From Echinostoma caproni (lineage: Eukaryota > Platyhelminthes > Trematoda > Plagiorchiida > Echinostomatidae): a stretch of 37,593 nt of DNA. Position numbers and translations under genes: made by a program. Each line of letters starts with the position of its first letter. Within the stretch, counting starts at the first letter, position 1. The notes below the pieces were generated by a model. It saw only the letters and a program-made list of their open reading frames with translations. It searched no databases and was not told the origin of the DNA. The stretch is from the NCBI GenBank assembly GCA_900618425.1, contig UZAN01040844.1, forward strand, positions 1,756 through 39,348, written 5' to 3'. Below, in pieces: positions 21,761 to 34,250 of the stretch.

Positions 21761-24168
21761 CAAAATTAATTAATGTGTCTGTCATCTGCCAGGCATGGTT
21801 TTGAATAGGATGTGTGCAAAATGCATCCTTGCGGGGAAAATAATTGTTGTATTGATGAAAAAGTTTGATCAAAATGAATTTTTCTGAATTCGTTTTATCA
21901 CAATTGGTTCCTTATCGTTAGTTGTATTTGCATATCACACTGGGAACGATTGGGGTGAAAATGAGTGACAGTGTTGACCTATTGTCAACCGGGGAGTTCT
22001 CAAGAGACTGGATATGCAACTGGGATAATAACTGAATGTAGTAGCTCAATATCTTTTAGAAACAAAAGAGTAACTACAGACGAATTTCAAGGATATCGGT
22101 TGAATTATTTGCCTACTGATTCCGGGTATTAGAGATTACTTAAATAATTTTATCAATTGAGTCATGAATTGGATTTGTATTGTACATTGGCCCTTCAATT
22201 GAACCGTGTTTTGAACTCTATAAGTAGGCGTTGGTAAATGAACGTTTTATGCTTTGACATCCAGAGTACCACAGGAGACGTAAATGATTATCCATTCAAT
22301 GAATCATTCAAGCTAAGGGCCCCAATGTGCGTCCCATATAATAAATTCATTGACAAATGATGGTGAGTGCGGCATGACAGAATAAATTCTATGATTCATT
22401 TTGACACCTCCATTATGTTGGTTCATAAACTTATATGCAATCGGAAATTATTAAATGTTTGGTATTGTGTAAGTGCCGGTTAATATAAATTTTATGTGAT
22501 ATGAAGTGCGTCTACTACGGTCAATCGCGATGACACTCTAAACAGATACCATAGCTTACGAGCAATACTTCCGGTGGTAAGAGACGTTTATTGAAATAAA
22601 GAGGGTTCACTGGTAAGAACCACAGTAAATCTGCGTTAAAAGCACGAAGATGAGAAAGGTCTACAAATGCCAAAGTATAGGTGGATTTTAGGGAAAAATT
22701 GTTGCCCGGAATTCTCCATACAATCGATCACACCACAAATACTTAGATACTACGCCGGTGGAGTATGCATTGGCGTTCCAGTCACCGATTCTCGATACTG
22801 TTAGTTCGCTTTCTTGCAATAAAGGCGATTTGCGTACGCCATCTGGTTGGTCTCTGCTCAAAATGCGTTCGGTTAATCACAAGGAGACTCTAGGTAATCA
22901 AGATTTTAATTTTATACTAAACTGGATCTTCCAGATCACCAAGGATCGTGTATTACGCTTGCCGTCAAGATGATTGGTTGCATTACGGTTATTCTAGCTG
23001 AATAGCTAGAATGCATTTCATGATAGATTTTGTGCATACCTCTCAATAGACTCAATGTGACCGGCAAGATTTGTAAAAATGTTCTAACTAATCAATACCA
23101 AATGCCATTTCAGCAAAAATTTCCTTTGAATGCGACAAAGACATCACCAGATAATGGGCCCCAAAAAGAGGGTAAAACATGATGAAAAAGAGCAAAAACA
23201 AAATATTATATAAGCTGTATGTTTCTCATTGTAAGGGAGTCGAAGTCAACCAAACAGAACATAATCAACCGAGGTCTACAAAAGGACAGTTTTCATAAGG
23301 CCTTCGATTGTCCTGCTCGGTCTATTCAAATGAACAAAATTTGAAGGCACAACTTCAGAGTATGTCCAAATGATACTGGGCAGATTATTTAGTCTGTTGT
23401 ATCAGCTACTGAATAAGATCGATAACGCACGGTTTAATATTGAGAAGAATCCGATAAATCAGAACCAGGGTCAATCCGTGAAACTCAAAAGGGTAATGCC
23501 AGAACGAATGGACTCTGCTCTCCTTCACTGGGCACTATAACCTAATGACAACGTTGATAACAATATACATATACAATATACAATATATAGTTTTGGTTGA
23601 AGTCGTGCGACGTCCTGACTTTCGTCAGATTTCTTCAATCCAATGCATAGCGTTTTGAGCTTCATTCACGAGACTGAATATGGTATTACCTTACATCAAA
23701 TGCAAATCATCAGTGACAGTTTGGCATAAGTGCTCTTTACCCATAACCGTCGACAGCCAAGTATGATATTATAAGTCAAAATATAATAAACCCCACTCGA
23801 TTAATTCAAAAACTCTATCGAAAAATAAATATTCTCATCGGATTCATTGTTAAAACAGTCAGATACTCTTACAAAACCAAATATATAGATTTTTTCCCAC
23901 CATAAGCGGTTTGTACTGAAAACATATTTACCGAGTGCCGACGTTTACCATCTTTTCGATTTTTATGGACAAAGCGGTGGACGTTTTCCATCTTTAATTT
24001 TCCCCCATATACCCACGCATTGGACCAGCCGCGTTTTCAATACTTTTCAAGATGAGGTTTAATGGTTCTGCTATCAAAACATTGAATAGTTGTTTCAGAA
24101 AAATGGAATTTTGATACTTAATGGAGCAGATTTCAAAAATTTATAATAAATGAAGAATGTTTTCTAAA
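21761..24168. other. No supported gene
   Basis: AT-rich sequence. It contains a perfect small hairpin, ATTCTAGCT-GAAT-AGCTAGAAT, at 22991-23012 and a short ATACAAT-type repeat at 23561-23590. Open frames are of chance length. Confidence 0.4.
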
Positions 24169-25018
24169 NNNNNNNNNNNNNNNNNNNNNNNNNNNNNNNN
24201 NNNNNNNNNNNNNNNNNNNNNNNNNNNNNNNNNNNNNNNNNNNNNNNNNNNNNNNNNNNNNNNNNNNNNNNNNNNNNNNNNNNNNNNNNNNNNNNNNNNN
24301 NNNNNNNNNNNNNNNNNNNNNNNNNNNNNNNNNNNNNNNNNNNNNNNNNNNNNNNNNNNNNNNNNNNNNNNNNNNNNNNNNNNNNNNNNNNNNNNNNNNN
24401 NNNNNNNNNNNNNNNNNNNNNNNNNNNNNNNNNNNNNNNNNNNNNNNNNNNNNNNNNNNNNNNNNNNNNNNNNNNNNNNNNNNNNNNNNNNNNNNNNNNN
24501 NNNNNNNNNNNNNNNNNNNNNNNNNNNNNNNNNNNNNNNNNNNNNNNNNNNNNNNNNNNNNNNNNNNNNNNNNNNNNNNNNNNNNNNNNNNNNNNNNNNN
24601 NNNNNNNNNNNNNNNNNNNNNNNNNNNNNNNNNNNNNNNNNNNNNNNNNNNNNNNNNNNNNNNNNNNNNNNNNNNNNNNNNNNNNNNNNNNNNNNNNNNN
24701 NNNNNNNNNNNNNNNNNNNNNNNNNNNNNNNNNNNNNNNNNNNNNNNNNNNNNNNNNNNNNNNNNNNNNNNNNNNNNNNNNNNNNNNNNNNNNNNNNNNN
24801 NNNNNNNNNNNNNNNNNNNNNNNNNNNNNNNNNNNNNNNNNNNNNNNNNNNNNNNNNNNNNNNNNNNNNNNNNNNNNNNNNNNNNNNNNNNNNNNNNNNN
24901 NNNNNNNNNNNNNNNNNNNNNNNNNNNNNNNNNNNNNNNNNNNNNNNNNNNNNNNNNNNNNNNNNNNNNNNNNNNNNNNNNNNNNNNNNNNNNNNNNNNN
25001 NNNNNNNNNNNNNNNNNN
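24169..25018. other. Assembly gap (850 Ns)
   Basis: This is a continuous run of N between AT-rich flanks. Frames crossing it are artefacts. Confidence 0.99.
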
Positions 25019-26179
25019 ACCACAATATTGAAACAAAATTCGAGTCAGGTTAGGAAAGCGTGTACCGTTACCAGAATTTGTTTCATCCGGGTAAAGATGT
25101 GTGTAGATAGAGGAAGACTGCTTTTATCGGGGAAGCTTGCACCGAAATTGACTTCGGCGTTTGATCTATGCACATTTAATGGGTCTACATTGTTATTTTT
25201 TATTTTTGTCACCACATTTTGGTTGTTTGAATGTGCTGATGTTACTATTTACGAGTATCTGGCAAAAACGCCACCACCAACATTACCATCATAATTGTAT
25301 TTGTTCGAATAATAAAGGTCTGCTTGACCATTGAGCTAGGTCTCACTTGCCAAACTTTGTTTATTCCGTTAGAGATTTTAACCACATGACAATAAGTAAA
25401 GTGTCACTGTTACGCCATTCCGACTGCATGAGAAGGTTATTATCATGTTAGATGTATCCAAACAATATTGGATCCAGACTTTACATAGTATTAAAGGTAA
25501 GCTTCAAACCGGGTTCCACTAACATCCGACGAGGTTTTCAGTTTTTGCGTAGACTGGTTTCTAATAACGGGAAAAATACGATGATTTACTTGGGAAACTG
25601 TAAATAACCGTGTAAAACATATCTTGGATGACGTGATAACCTTATGTGAAGTTTGCTCATCTACGTTTTAAGACTGAACTATGAACTGAAGCCCTTTTCG
25701 ACATGAAAATAAAAATCTTGCCCTATGTTGCGTGCCCCTGAACCTCGGCAGCGTCAAACACATTGTTCATTCGATCCCGTTCTCATTACTGCCAATAAAA
25801 TGAAAAATGGATTTCCCACACCTTAAAGAATAAATGAATTAACTTGAGCCGACACAAAATACACAAACGGCTGGCCATTCAGTTTTGAAACTTATTAAGT
25901 CTTGCTATAGCGATAATCGTGGATTAAGAGCGTCGACCTGGTTTGATTATATTTTGTTAGGGAATGATTCAGCTAGGGAAGAAAAACATTTAGATTACTT
26001 GCAACTTCTTGCTGGAACAACAACAGGAATCCAACTACAGAATTGGTTGTTGATTTAGGTGCGTGTGCTGCTTCTCAAAACTGGAAAATGAAAACTCTGT
26101 TTCCACTGTTAGCGGACTACTGTTTGTTGAAAAATGAAGTTGCAAACTAATTTTATTGATGTAGGTGATGGAAGATTTA
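25019..26179. other. No supported gene
   Basis: AT-rich unique sequence from the gap to the hammerhead SINE. One 88-codon frame starts at 25028, directly at the gap edge; I see no domain or splice context in it. Confidence 0.4.
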
Positions 26180-26365
26180 GTTAAATTTCAAATGACAATT
26201 CGTCGTGTATATAGCAAATGAAGCGTGAATTGAAAAGCTCGGAAGCACTGGACAGCTGTTNTCTCATCAGCAGTGCGAGTCGATCGACCCGACTGGGGAT
26301 GGAACCCGGGACTTCATGGGCAGAACGCAAGCGTGCTACCCACTACGCCACCGGGCAGCTGATAA
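26180..26365 (-). mobile_element. Hammerhead-bearing tRNA-derived SINE, well preserved
   Basis: Read on the minus strand: a tRNA-like head from about 26360 with perfect box A TGGCGTAGTGG at 26340-26350 and box B GGTTCCATCCC at 26296-26306. The hammerhead core follows at 26276-26245, then the tail TTCAATTCACGCTTCATTTGC and TACACGACGAATTGTCATTT, ending near 26187. Box B has one change from the consensus GGTTCRANNCC. The layout matches hammerhead SINEs known from schistosomes and other flukes (the Sm-alpha type). A single N at 26261 falls inside the ribozyme. The extreme ends and any target-site duplication are not clear. Confidence 0.85.
26245..26276 (-). ncRNA. Type I hammerhead ribozyme core with helix II missing or collapsed
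   Basis: On the minus strand: helix I 5' strand GCACTG (26276-26271), CTGATGA (26270-26264), then GA-N (26263-26261), then AACAGCTGTC (26260-26251) and helix I 3' strand CAGTGC (26250-26245). GCACTG pairs perfectly with CAGTGC. ACAGCTGT (26259-26252) is self-complementary and forms the very short helix III typical of SINE hammerheads. GTC directly before CAGTGC is the cleavage triplet. The helix II stem-loop and the first bases of the GAAA box are absent, exactly where the single N sits. The sequence cannot say whether this is real loss or an assembly collapse. As written, it should not cleave. Confidence 0.8.
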
Positions 26366-27995
26366 GACCGTTTTTCATTTCTTTTTGTTATTGTTATGCA
26401 CACGTCGCACGTTATGCCAAAATGGAGTCAGCTTGACAGACCACGGTGTCTCCGACTGAATTTTCATCCATGACGGAATACTTTGAGTTATTCCTGTCTT
26501 GAAATTTTGAACTAAAACGACAGGGGAAAAATAATTGATGTACCATTCAATCTTTTCTCTTCTTTTTCAATCTCTCTTTCACCTTTTGCTTNGTTGGGAA
26601 CTAATCAACGGCTCTTGAATCTGTAAACGTAATTTGTATTTCATTGCCGACGTAGCCATAACTTTCTTTTTATTGGACAGCTAGTATTGTCGTGTTCCGT
26701 CCGAAAGAAATTTTTTACTGTATTTTATAATCGTGGCGAGCATGAATCACAACTTGTAATACGGTTCACAAGAGGATTGGATTCAGTATACAATTTGACA
26801 TCTTTCAATTTTGAGGAAAACATTGTAATCGAAAATCAGATAAAAGGTGTATTGCTTTTCGGAATTGGAACTCTCACGTGGATACAGTAATCAAAGTAAG
26901 ATTGAATGACACAAAAACATAAAAGACATCAGATTAATGGTTTTTGCTGCATGTGTTTCATGACGTTACTTGGTGCTAATTACTCCGCAGTGAATTTTAC
27001 TTTTATTGTTTTCATAAACCTCTACTGCCAAGTTTCCGCCAATTATTCTACCGTCATGAGATGAACTTTTCAATGATGAACTGAAGCTGGCTGTTTTTCG
27101 CGAGTTTTCAGCCTGACTGTGCGACCATTGGGAGAAACAACTAAAATCACTGGAAAGTTTTATGAATCTCGTCATAACTCATACTTATGAGTAGAAATGT
27201 ATCCTATAATCGAGGGTTTTGTTATAAGCAAACTGATAGGAATTATTGTTATTCTTGATATTGCTGAGTTCACGGTGTTGCAATTCATGTAATTAAAAAT
27301 TCCTCGTGACCACGCTATTTCGATTGGTTCGGGATTCACTCAACTATGATTCGGTTTTAGGATATTATCGTTGCACCGAGGAGGCTAGAACCGTCAAAGT
27401 CTTGCTTGAACGCTAAGTTGAAACAACTAACATCTCTATTTACGAACAGACCAAATAGATTTTACCCTGGGTAAAAGCGTTCGATAATCTCATAAATGGT
27501 TAAAAATTTTATAAAGATGAAAAATAAATATTCGTAAGAGGAAAACACCTAATTGTTGGGATCTATCATAGACGAAACCGTTATCACATTCGATGAACAG
27601 TAAACAATCAGTGAGACATGCAAAGAATAGCATTTAAGTAAATTTTCATGTGATTTACAGTAAGACGCTTGCTTAAGAACTGTTCATTGGCAAACGTAAC
27701 CGAATCAATAAATGTTATTCTTTAAATCACATCCGGTGTTCCTATTGGCACTTTGGAAAACATTCTGGCAATCTAATTTTAAAAACGTTATTAAGTGAAT
27801 CACTGTCCACATAGTTATTAAATATTCCGTCTGCATTCTTCAACGACTTAGCATAGATGTGTTATTGATTGGAACATTTTCCCATTATGGTAAGTTGCAA
27901 CGATGGTGCAGGCCGTGATGGCAGAGAAAACAAAATTAATCAAATATTGAAAATCGATTCTCGTAGCTCGGGTGAACTGAATTCCATTTCGCCTG
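26366..27995. other. No supported gene
   Basis: AT-rich sequence, single N at 26592. A minus-strand segment, 26970-27149, is open and flanked by CTTTCCAG before it and GTAACG after it, so it could be a 180-base exon, but it is at chance length and unrecognised. A plus-strand frame at 26681-26890 follows a pyrimidine-rich acceptor-like tract ending GGACAG; same caution. Confidence 0.35.
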
Positions 27996-28045
27996 TTCGC
28001 CGAGCTTGGCAATTTGTTCGCAAACAAATTGCCAAGCTCGGCGAA
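27996..28045. repeat. Near-perfect 50-base palindrome
   Basis: The arms 27996-28020 (TTCGCCGAGCTTGGCAATTT...) and 28021-28045 (...CCAAGCTCGGCGAA) are reverse complements at 24 of 25 positions; the single mismatch is one base from the centre, so there is essentially no loop. The palindrome is GC-richer than its surroundings. A second, smaller inverted repeat follows at 28054-28077 (AGTCGGTG...CACCGACT, 8-base arms, 8-base loop). I cannot link either to a known element. Confidence 0.95.
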
Positions 28046-29430
28046 TCCAGTTGAGTCGGTGGGGACAAACACCGACTGGCCTTCGCTCGAACTGCCTATC
28101 ACGGGACGCAAGTGAATGCATGCAGGTGTTCATATCCTGTTTATTGTTGATTGAATTGATCCATACCATGCGACAAAGTAGACTGGTCCTGCCCCACGTA
28201 CCAATCGGAAATGTGTTGTCCCCTCCAAAAAAGGAGTTCACAGTTCGAGCACAGAAATGATTAACACAAGCGATAATGTTGATTTATTCTTGTTCCCTGT
28301 TTAATTGCGTCAATTACCTAACTGATATCGTTTGTTTCTCGCTTCGAAGAATTTACCCCTATTTGAAATTTTCTATAATGCGCATCCTAACTCTTGTGGT
28401 TTATCATAGAAATATTTTCTACCATTTCAGTGTCACTTTAATTACTATTTGTGAATGCTCAAAGCCAACCAAGTTTTAAGTAAAGTGTTGCACAGTTCCA
28501 CCGCGGCACTGTATTTTTTTCCATTTTTATTACTCGTTATCACTATTGGGTTATATTTAAAATTTACGGTATGTTATTATTAATTTTCAGAGAACATTCG
28601 TCGCTTATCTGATATTGTGGTCAGCGTTGCTCACGAAGCTTTGGTCACACATGAGGAAGAATATTTTTTTTCGTCACTTCTGCTATTTGCTTCGTTTTTC
28701 CATTTGAATTTCGTGCAGAAAGCTGGCTTGAATATTTTTTAGTGTTTCAATTTCACTTCGGATTAACGAAGCCACTCAAATGGTGTCCTATGCTGTTGTG
28801 TTGTGTTAACAAACTTTAATAAGCGTGCTAGTGTGTAACAAAATAAAATGAATCATAAATGAGAGGATGCCTCTCTTGTTCAAGGATAATCAAAATGATA
28901 AATTTTGACTAGTAATGACGTTTATGTAACATCAAACTGACAACTGTTGCAGCGGTTTTATCAATTTGTTAACCAATGTAAAGTGCTTTTATACTAATTA
29001 TTTGATTGCAATGAAAAGGAAATATTATATTCACATATTTCAAAATCAAAAGTGATTACGTAATCCGTTTCACTGTTTATTCGATAGGTTTTCCTTTCAC
29101 ATCATCCAGCTGTTGTACTTTTAAATTACTAAACTCGTATTTCTTTCGAGGAAGATAGGAAAACATGAGTTATCACAGGTTCATGAAACAAACGTAGGTG
29201 ACAAGAAAATATATTTTTACATGACTCAGATTTATATTTACGTTTGTGTGCAAATATTCACCAAAAAAACTTTTACCTGAGAACAAACCATGTAAAAGGA
29301 ATGTCTACTTTCAGCATTAACGAATACAGCTCCTTTCATTTTTATATTTTGTTATCTGTTTATATTGTAACCGGTATATAAGGAAGAAAGCTATACAATA
29401 TTTGTTAAAACCATTCATTAAAACACGTGA
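28046..29430. other. No supported gene
   Basis: 28046-28250 continues with somewhat GC-richer sequence after the palindrome and may be part of the same unit. From 28260 to 29430 the sequence is AT-rich with T-rich runs and no feature I can name. Confidence 0.4.
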
Positions 29431-29698
29431 TATGTGGTGGTGCAGTGGTTTAGTCGCTGTCACCGACCTGCTTTAGACCCCATGGTCTGGGGTTCGAGCC
29501 CCGCCACCGCCACCCCAGCTCTGCTGTCGTCCGGTTCAATACCACGCCCAACCTATCGGGGCCTTATATGGTTTACCACTCCAAGTCCCGGGGCTTAGGA
29601 TACCGGTTTCCATCACTGAACAGCAATTCCTCGTGATTATGGGGTTCCATCGGCTGTTCATCACACGAAAGTGTGTAATAACAAAAAAACATGCAAGT
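29431..29698 (+). mobile_element. tRNA-derived SINE with a different 3' body
   Basis: A perfect RNA polymerase III box A, TGGTGCAGTGG, lies at 29438-29448 and a perfect box B, GGTTCGAGCC, at 29491-29500, followed by CCGCCACCGCC as in the SINEs at 776 and 35936. The body from about 29520 is GC-richer than the flanks and ends near 29690 at an A-rich run (AACAAAAAAAC). It has neither a hammerhead core nor the TACACGACGAATT tail. The tRNA-like part is too diverged to be a functional tRNA gene. The 3' boundary is set by the change in composition. Confidence 0.7.
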
Positions 29699-32600
29699 TT
29701 CCTTGACACAAATATACTCACAGATGCTGGTTTCGGCGTTAGTTTTTTAACACATTATGGCGTCTAATATCCTCCCATTACCAAAACCCTATGCTCCCAT
29801 TACGTGAAATGAGAAAAATTACTAGCTTATCATTAAGATATCTTGCAACCAATACCCGATGTTCGCTTGAATGCCAAAGTGTGAGGCTAAAAATCATGAC
29901 GAAGGGGTAATGCTATCTCCTCTCTCTGGTACACCTACAAGCAGACTTGTTTAAATACGTTAAAGGACCGAAATCAGCGTATGTTCCAATAAATGCTGCT
30001 ATGAGAAAATGAGCGTCATTGACCTTGAAGCACGATTGTTTACAACCGCGCTGCGTGTGAACACGCGCCACGAATCACCGAAGCAAACAACCATTCCCGT
30101 GGCGTCACACCATATGGGTGGTGTTAGGCGTTGTGCGCTGTGATTGGTGAGGACATGGTCAATGTGAATATCTTTAGTTTTCATCCCCTCATGTAATGCG
30201 GGTTTTCTGTTTGAAGCAAACCATAACGTGCTCCATTGATCGATTATCGTGGATCACCAAGCGGAACATAATCTTTTGTTTGACCTGTTTCGCCAATTTT
30301 GTGTTACTTTAACCGTAAATAGCTTTCAGTTAAAGTGAATAAGCAATGTACCTCTCAGTTGCGATCATACTTATAATTTTGTCCAATTATTCAACATTAG
30401 TGCTATGCATTGATTATGTAAAACACATTAAACACGAGAGGGAAAAAACATCAGGTTTAATGGAAATAAGTAGTAGATACCTCAGATGGGTGTCTTTTGT
30501 TTTGTTAATTCTCCAGTCAGACATTACAGAAAGCTCTGAACAAATAAAATTGATTGATGAAGTGATTCTTTGCCAATCATGATATCAGTGTGAGGATGCT
30601 CGTAACTGACATGTCATTCTGAGAACTGCTAAAAGAGAGGCACATTTCCTCCAGCCGGAAGTGTTGCATATGGGCACCTTCATAAGTTTTACTCTTCTAG
30701 TCGGATGCATATTGAAGGGCTTTGTTACCGAGATCTGGTTAACCTCTGTGCCATCCAAATTGACTTCAAGCGAACATCCTCAAGTTGGCAGATCTTTGAA
30801 CAATCAAAGATCTATCAGAGGTAAAGAATAAAACGTGCATTGCATTTGGACGTAAATCATTTTACTGAATTCTATCAGAGTTCTTCAACGTGTTATCTTT
30901 ATACACTGTTGCAGTTTGCGACAGAAAAGTTAATAATTTTGTCAACCATGAAAAGAAGAAGTAAAACTCCTTAATATATGACGTACCTCACACTTTGATT
31001 TTGATGACCCTTGTCAGTTGCTCAACGAGCAGGGAAATTTTGTTCAGCTGAACTGAAGTGGCAAACACCTAATGAGAAAATAAAGTGAGCATCATAAGCT
31101 CAGGATATTGATTAAATAACTTTTTAATTATTTGCAAGAGAACAGAAATAAACGGACAAAGAAGTAAACTGAGTGCGGCGGTTTCACATTTCCTATAATC
31201 TGAGAACAACGAAATTTTGGACCGGAATCGTTTACACACTGTTGATGAAAACAACTTTTTGAAGGTTCAAAACATTCACGAAGCATTGGTATAAAATGAG
31301 CTGAAACGTTCTGAAAATGAGCTAATAAAAACAATTCAAGAAAATAAACGAATATGTGCAAGCGAACTGGACATTACTGCCACGTGAGATGCTAAAGGAT
31401 ATTTTAGTCTGAATGAATGTACTAATGAATGTACCCAAGACATGTTCGGCACAAAAACAATAAATGGCCCCATCTCCACCCAAACGAGTTAGTTAACTAA
31501 AAGAAACAATTTTAACAACATTAAATTTTATGTTGGGTATACGAAGTTTTACTTTGACAAATAACACACGATTATAAGAAGGGAATGAAATGGTTCGAAA
31601 TTGCTTTCTCTCTTTTAAACCGTCTGAAGAAGGTGTAAAAACAACGCACAGCAAACCTTTTGAATGCCTTTATTAGGTCTAACATAGTCTTCCAACTCGA
31701 ATATATTTGTGATTCTGTAACAGGATAAATATTAACGTTTGTGTTAGTTCTCACTCTGAAACCAACAGAAGTCAAAAAGCAACCATTTACGATCACTTAT
31801 AAATGGCAAGATTAATCACAGCTGCCTGTTATTTTCAGGTTGAGCGGGTGTATATCAAACAAGTAATAAAGATCCTTGGGGGTTGGCTATTTGATGGAAT
31901 GGATCGAAGATAGACTAAAACGATTGCCAGCTTCGACAAAAGTCAACTACAAAATTTCTTTCTTTGCGAATTAAAATGATACACTCAAGCAACACAACAG
32001 AAAAAAACAGGCAATTAATTGTGTTCTATTAGCAGCCAGTGAAACGTCTTGTTGTTCTTGAGGCAAAACAAATATGATAGCAAAATAACTGATGAACTGA
32101 CTTGTTCTTCGTTCACGTGCGTCAAAGATACCCCTCGCCACTCAAAGGTTGCGATAATGTACGCCAATAACGTTCTTACACAATGTTATATTTTTAACCC
32201 TAACAAGGGGTTTAATAATATGCGACTGATACATCAAAACACCATGTAGAATAAAAGCTTCTCCACCGCATAACAACCTGTTCAATCCAGCTTAATAATT
32301 CAAAGTTATATGAATAGTCGTAAGAAATTTCCTCGGAAGGATTTGATCACGTTCGTGTTTTCTGCTGTCCATCAGGTCGATGTCGCCCATACTTACACTA
32401 TAGTCACAAAATCTTCATTTGGTCTGAGGAACCGTTCTAAGTGATGCACTTCTTGTGGAATGCCAACTTTATTTTCTGGATGATTTGTAATTGTAATGAG
32501 AATAAAAGAAATATTTCCTGATTTTTTATCAATCAGTTCATCTGAACCAGACTAAAATGTTCCTGACTTACCACCCATTTTACTCGTTGGTCATTAACTT

Positions 32601-34250
32601 AGGGCGACCAGGGCAACACGACTTTCCTGAGAGTGAATGCTGTCAACCCGTGCCTAATGATGAGTGTGAATCGATAACCGACAAACAACCTGACTTTCGT
32701 TGAGCTGTGCTGTGGTGCAGATGAGTCAGTCAGTGGAGGGCAAACTTGATGCAGTGTTCAAATATTCTGGTAAATGAAACGAATGATTATTTGCTGGCAT
32801 AATGAATAACATCGTGATACGTTTTCTAACCCGACATTCAATGTACGGTTCACACGTTTATGTGCTTTCTTTTCCAGCCTAATAATTTACGTTCACTTCA
32901 ATTTATTTGCTATTTTACGGCTTCAAATCTGTACATGTATCACAAACTGATTACAAACGATTACAAAATTTCCTTATATCTAATCGCTGCATCTTAGCGA
33001 TTATTTGAGTACTAACAAACAGCTGCATTTTTTCAGGAAAACATCTGTTCCCACAAATGTTCCTAAAAGGCAAATGCTTATCTAATTGCCAACCGATCTA
33101 CTGGTCAAATAATTTCCTTAGATTAATATACATTGAAATATTTGTAATGTTAGGTAACTATTCACTTTTACGTAACAACCCACTGACCCACTCAATACAT
33201 AACTCTTATTTTCACTGGCGATCTTACAGATGAAGTCGATTGCTTACCTGCCCATTTAGTAAGATAATATTATTCAATATGCTATTGACTGTGTGCACAC
33301 GTGTTTACTTATTTGCTTGCATATAGTTTTCTTCCCATTGGCTTTGTTGTTTTCATCCTACGGTCTAAATTCAGTGTATACTTTTGACTTGCTTTGTGCT
33401 CCGGTTTTATCACCCTTGTTCCTTGAATAGCGAATAATTTTCGCGGGGTAAAGTAGCAAATACTTTGTGCTCACAGGCGTTTAAGTGACTTCTGTTTTGA
33501 ACCCAATCCGTTCAGGAATTTAAATAAAATCTCACCTGCTTATTATGTGTATTACTTCTCATGTCCTAAGTGAATTATCTGGAACAGATTGAAAACCCTT
33601 TAGGAGAACTCAAACGTCCATAGTTGAAACGTACTCCGTACATTTTATCCTGAAGAAAGCGGCTGGATCGGAAGACCGGACACAAGGCATTCAAATATCG
33701 AGTCTGTCTACTAGATTCAAATAAGTAAATACCCAGGCGCCACCCCATAGGCAATCCATTATACCTACTAGAATGTTTAAGCATCAATTTTTAAACTCCT
33801 AAATACTTCTCGGTCATGCATCCCGTTATGACCTGTGAGTAGTAGTGAGTTGACACGTTTCAATCAACTTATGCATAATAGTCGTTTGTTTTCAAAATTC
33901 ACCGAATAGCTGATTGGTTTACTTTATTTGGATACTGTTTAAGGTTTTACCTAGATAGGTTCATTCGAGAGCATTTTTACTTGAATATATTAGTGTTCAT
34001 TCGTGAAAATTTAGCGGATCTCTCTAAAATGAGGTCAGTAATTTGCGTCATCCATAAAGTATGAGAAGTTAACTTTCGGAATAACCTCACAGTCATTTAT
34101 TCACTGTGTTTTACAAGTTTTGAATTCATGACCTTTGTTGAAATAAACTGCTTCAGTTGAACGTTTATTATTTTGAAAGCGCTCTTATCAGTCGGTTTAG
34201 GTGTCAGAGTTTAATTAGCAAGGTGAATATTTTGATGGAATACAATGTAG
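29699..34250. other. Long AT-rich stretch without a supported gene
   Basis: One GC-richer block lies at about 30000-30185 and is otherwise unexplained. A plus-strand frame at 30346-30582 starts ATG with a hydrophobic, signal-peptide-like beginning (MYLSVAIILIILSNYS) but has chance length and no homology I recognise. A perfect 10-base hairpin AGATCTTTGA-ACAA-TCAAAGATCT sits at 30790-30813. Nothing else is visible. Confidence 0.4.

Noticed and set aside
22991..23012. Perfect 9-base hairpin, and a 10-base hairpin at 30790-30813
   Set aside because: Short perfect hairpins are expected by chance in a window of this size; no terminator or attachment role applies in this context.
24133..25053. Several frames of about 290-298 codons
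   Set aside because: They consist almost wholly of N from the 850-base gap.
26970..27149. Minus-strand open segment with CTTTCCAG and GTAACG at its borders
   Set aside because: Plausible as an exon but unrecognised and too short to exceed chance; mentioned in the intergenic entry only.
30346..30582. ATG frame beginning with a signal-peptide-like hydrophobic stretch
   Set aside because: 78 codons is at chance level here, hydrophobic stretches are common in AT-rich frames, and no splice or homology support exists.
31408..31438. Tandem-like AATGAATGTACT/AATGAATGTACC
   Set aside because: Only two 12-base units; no larger array.
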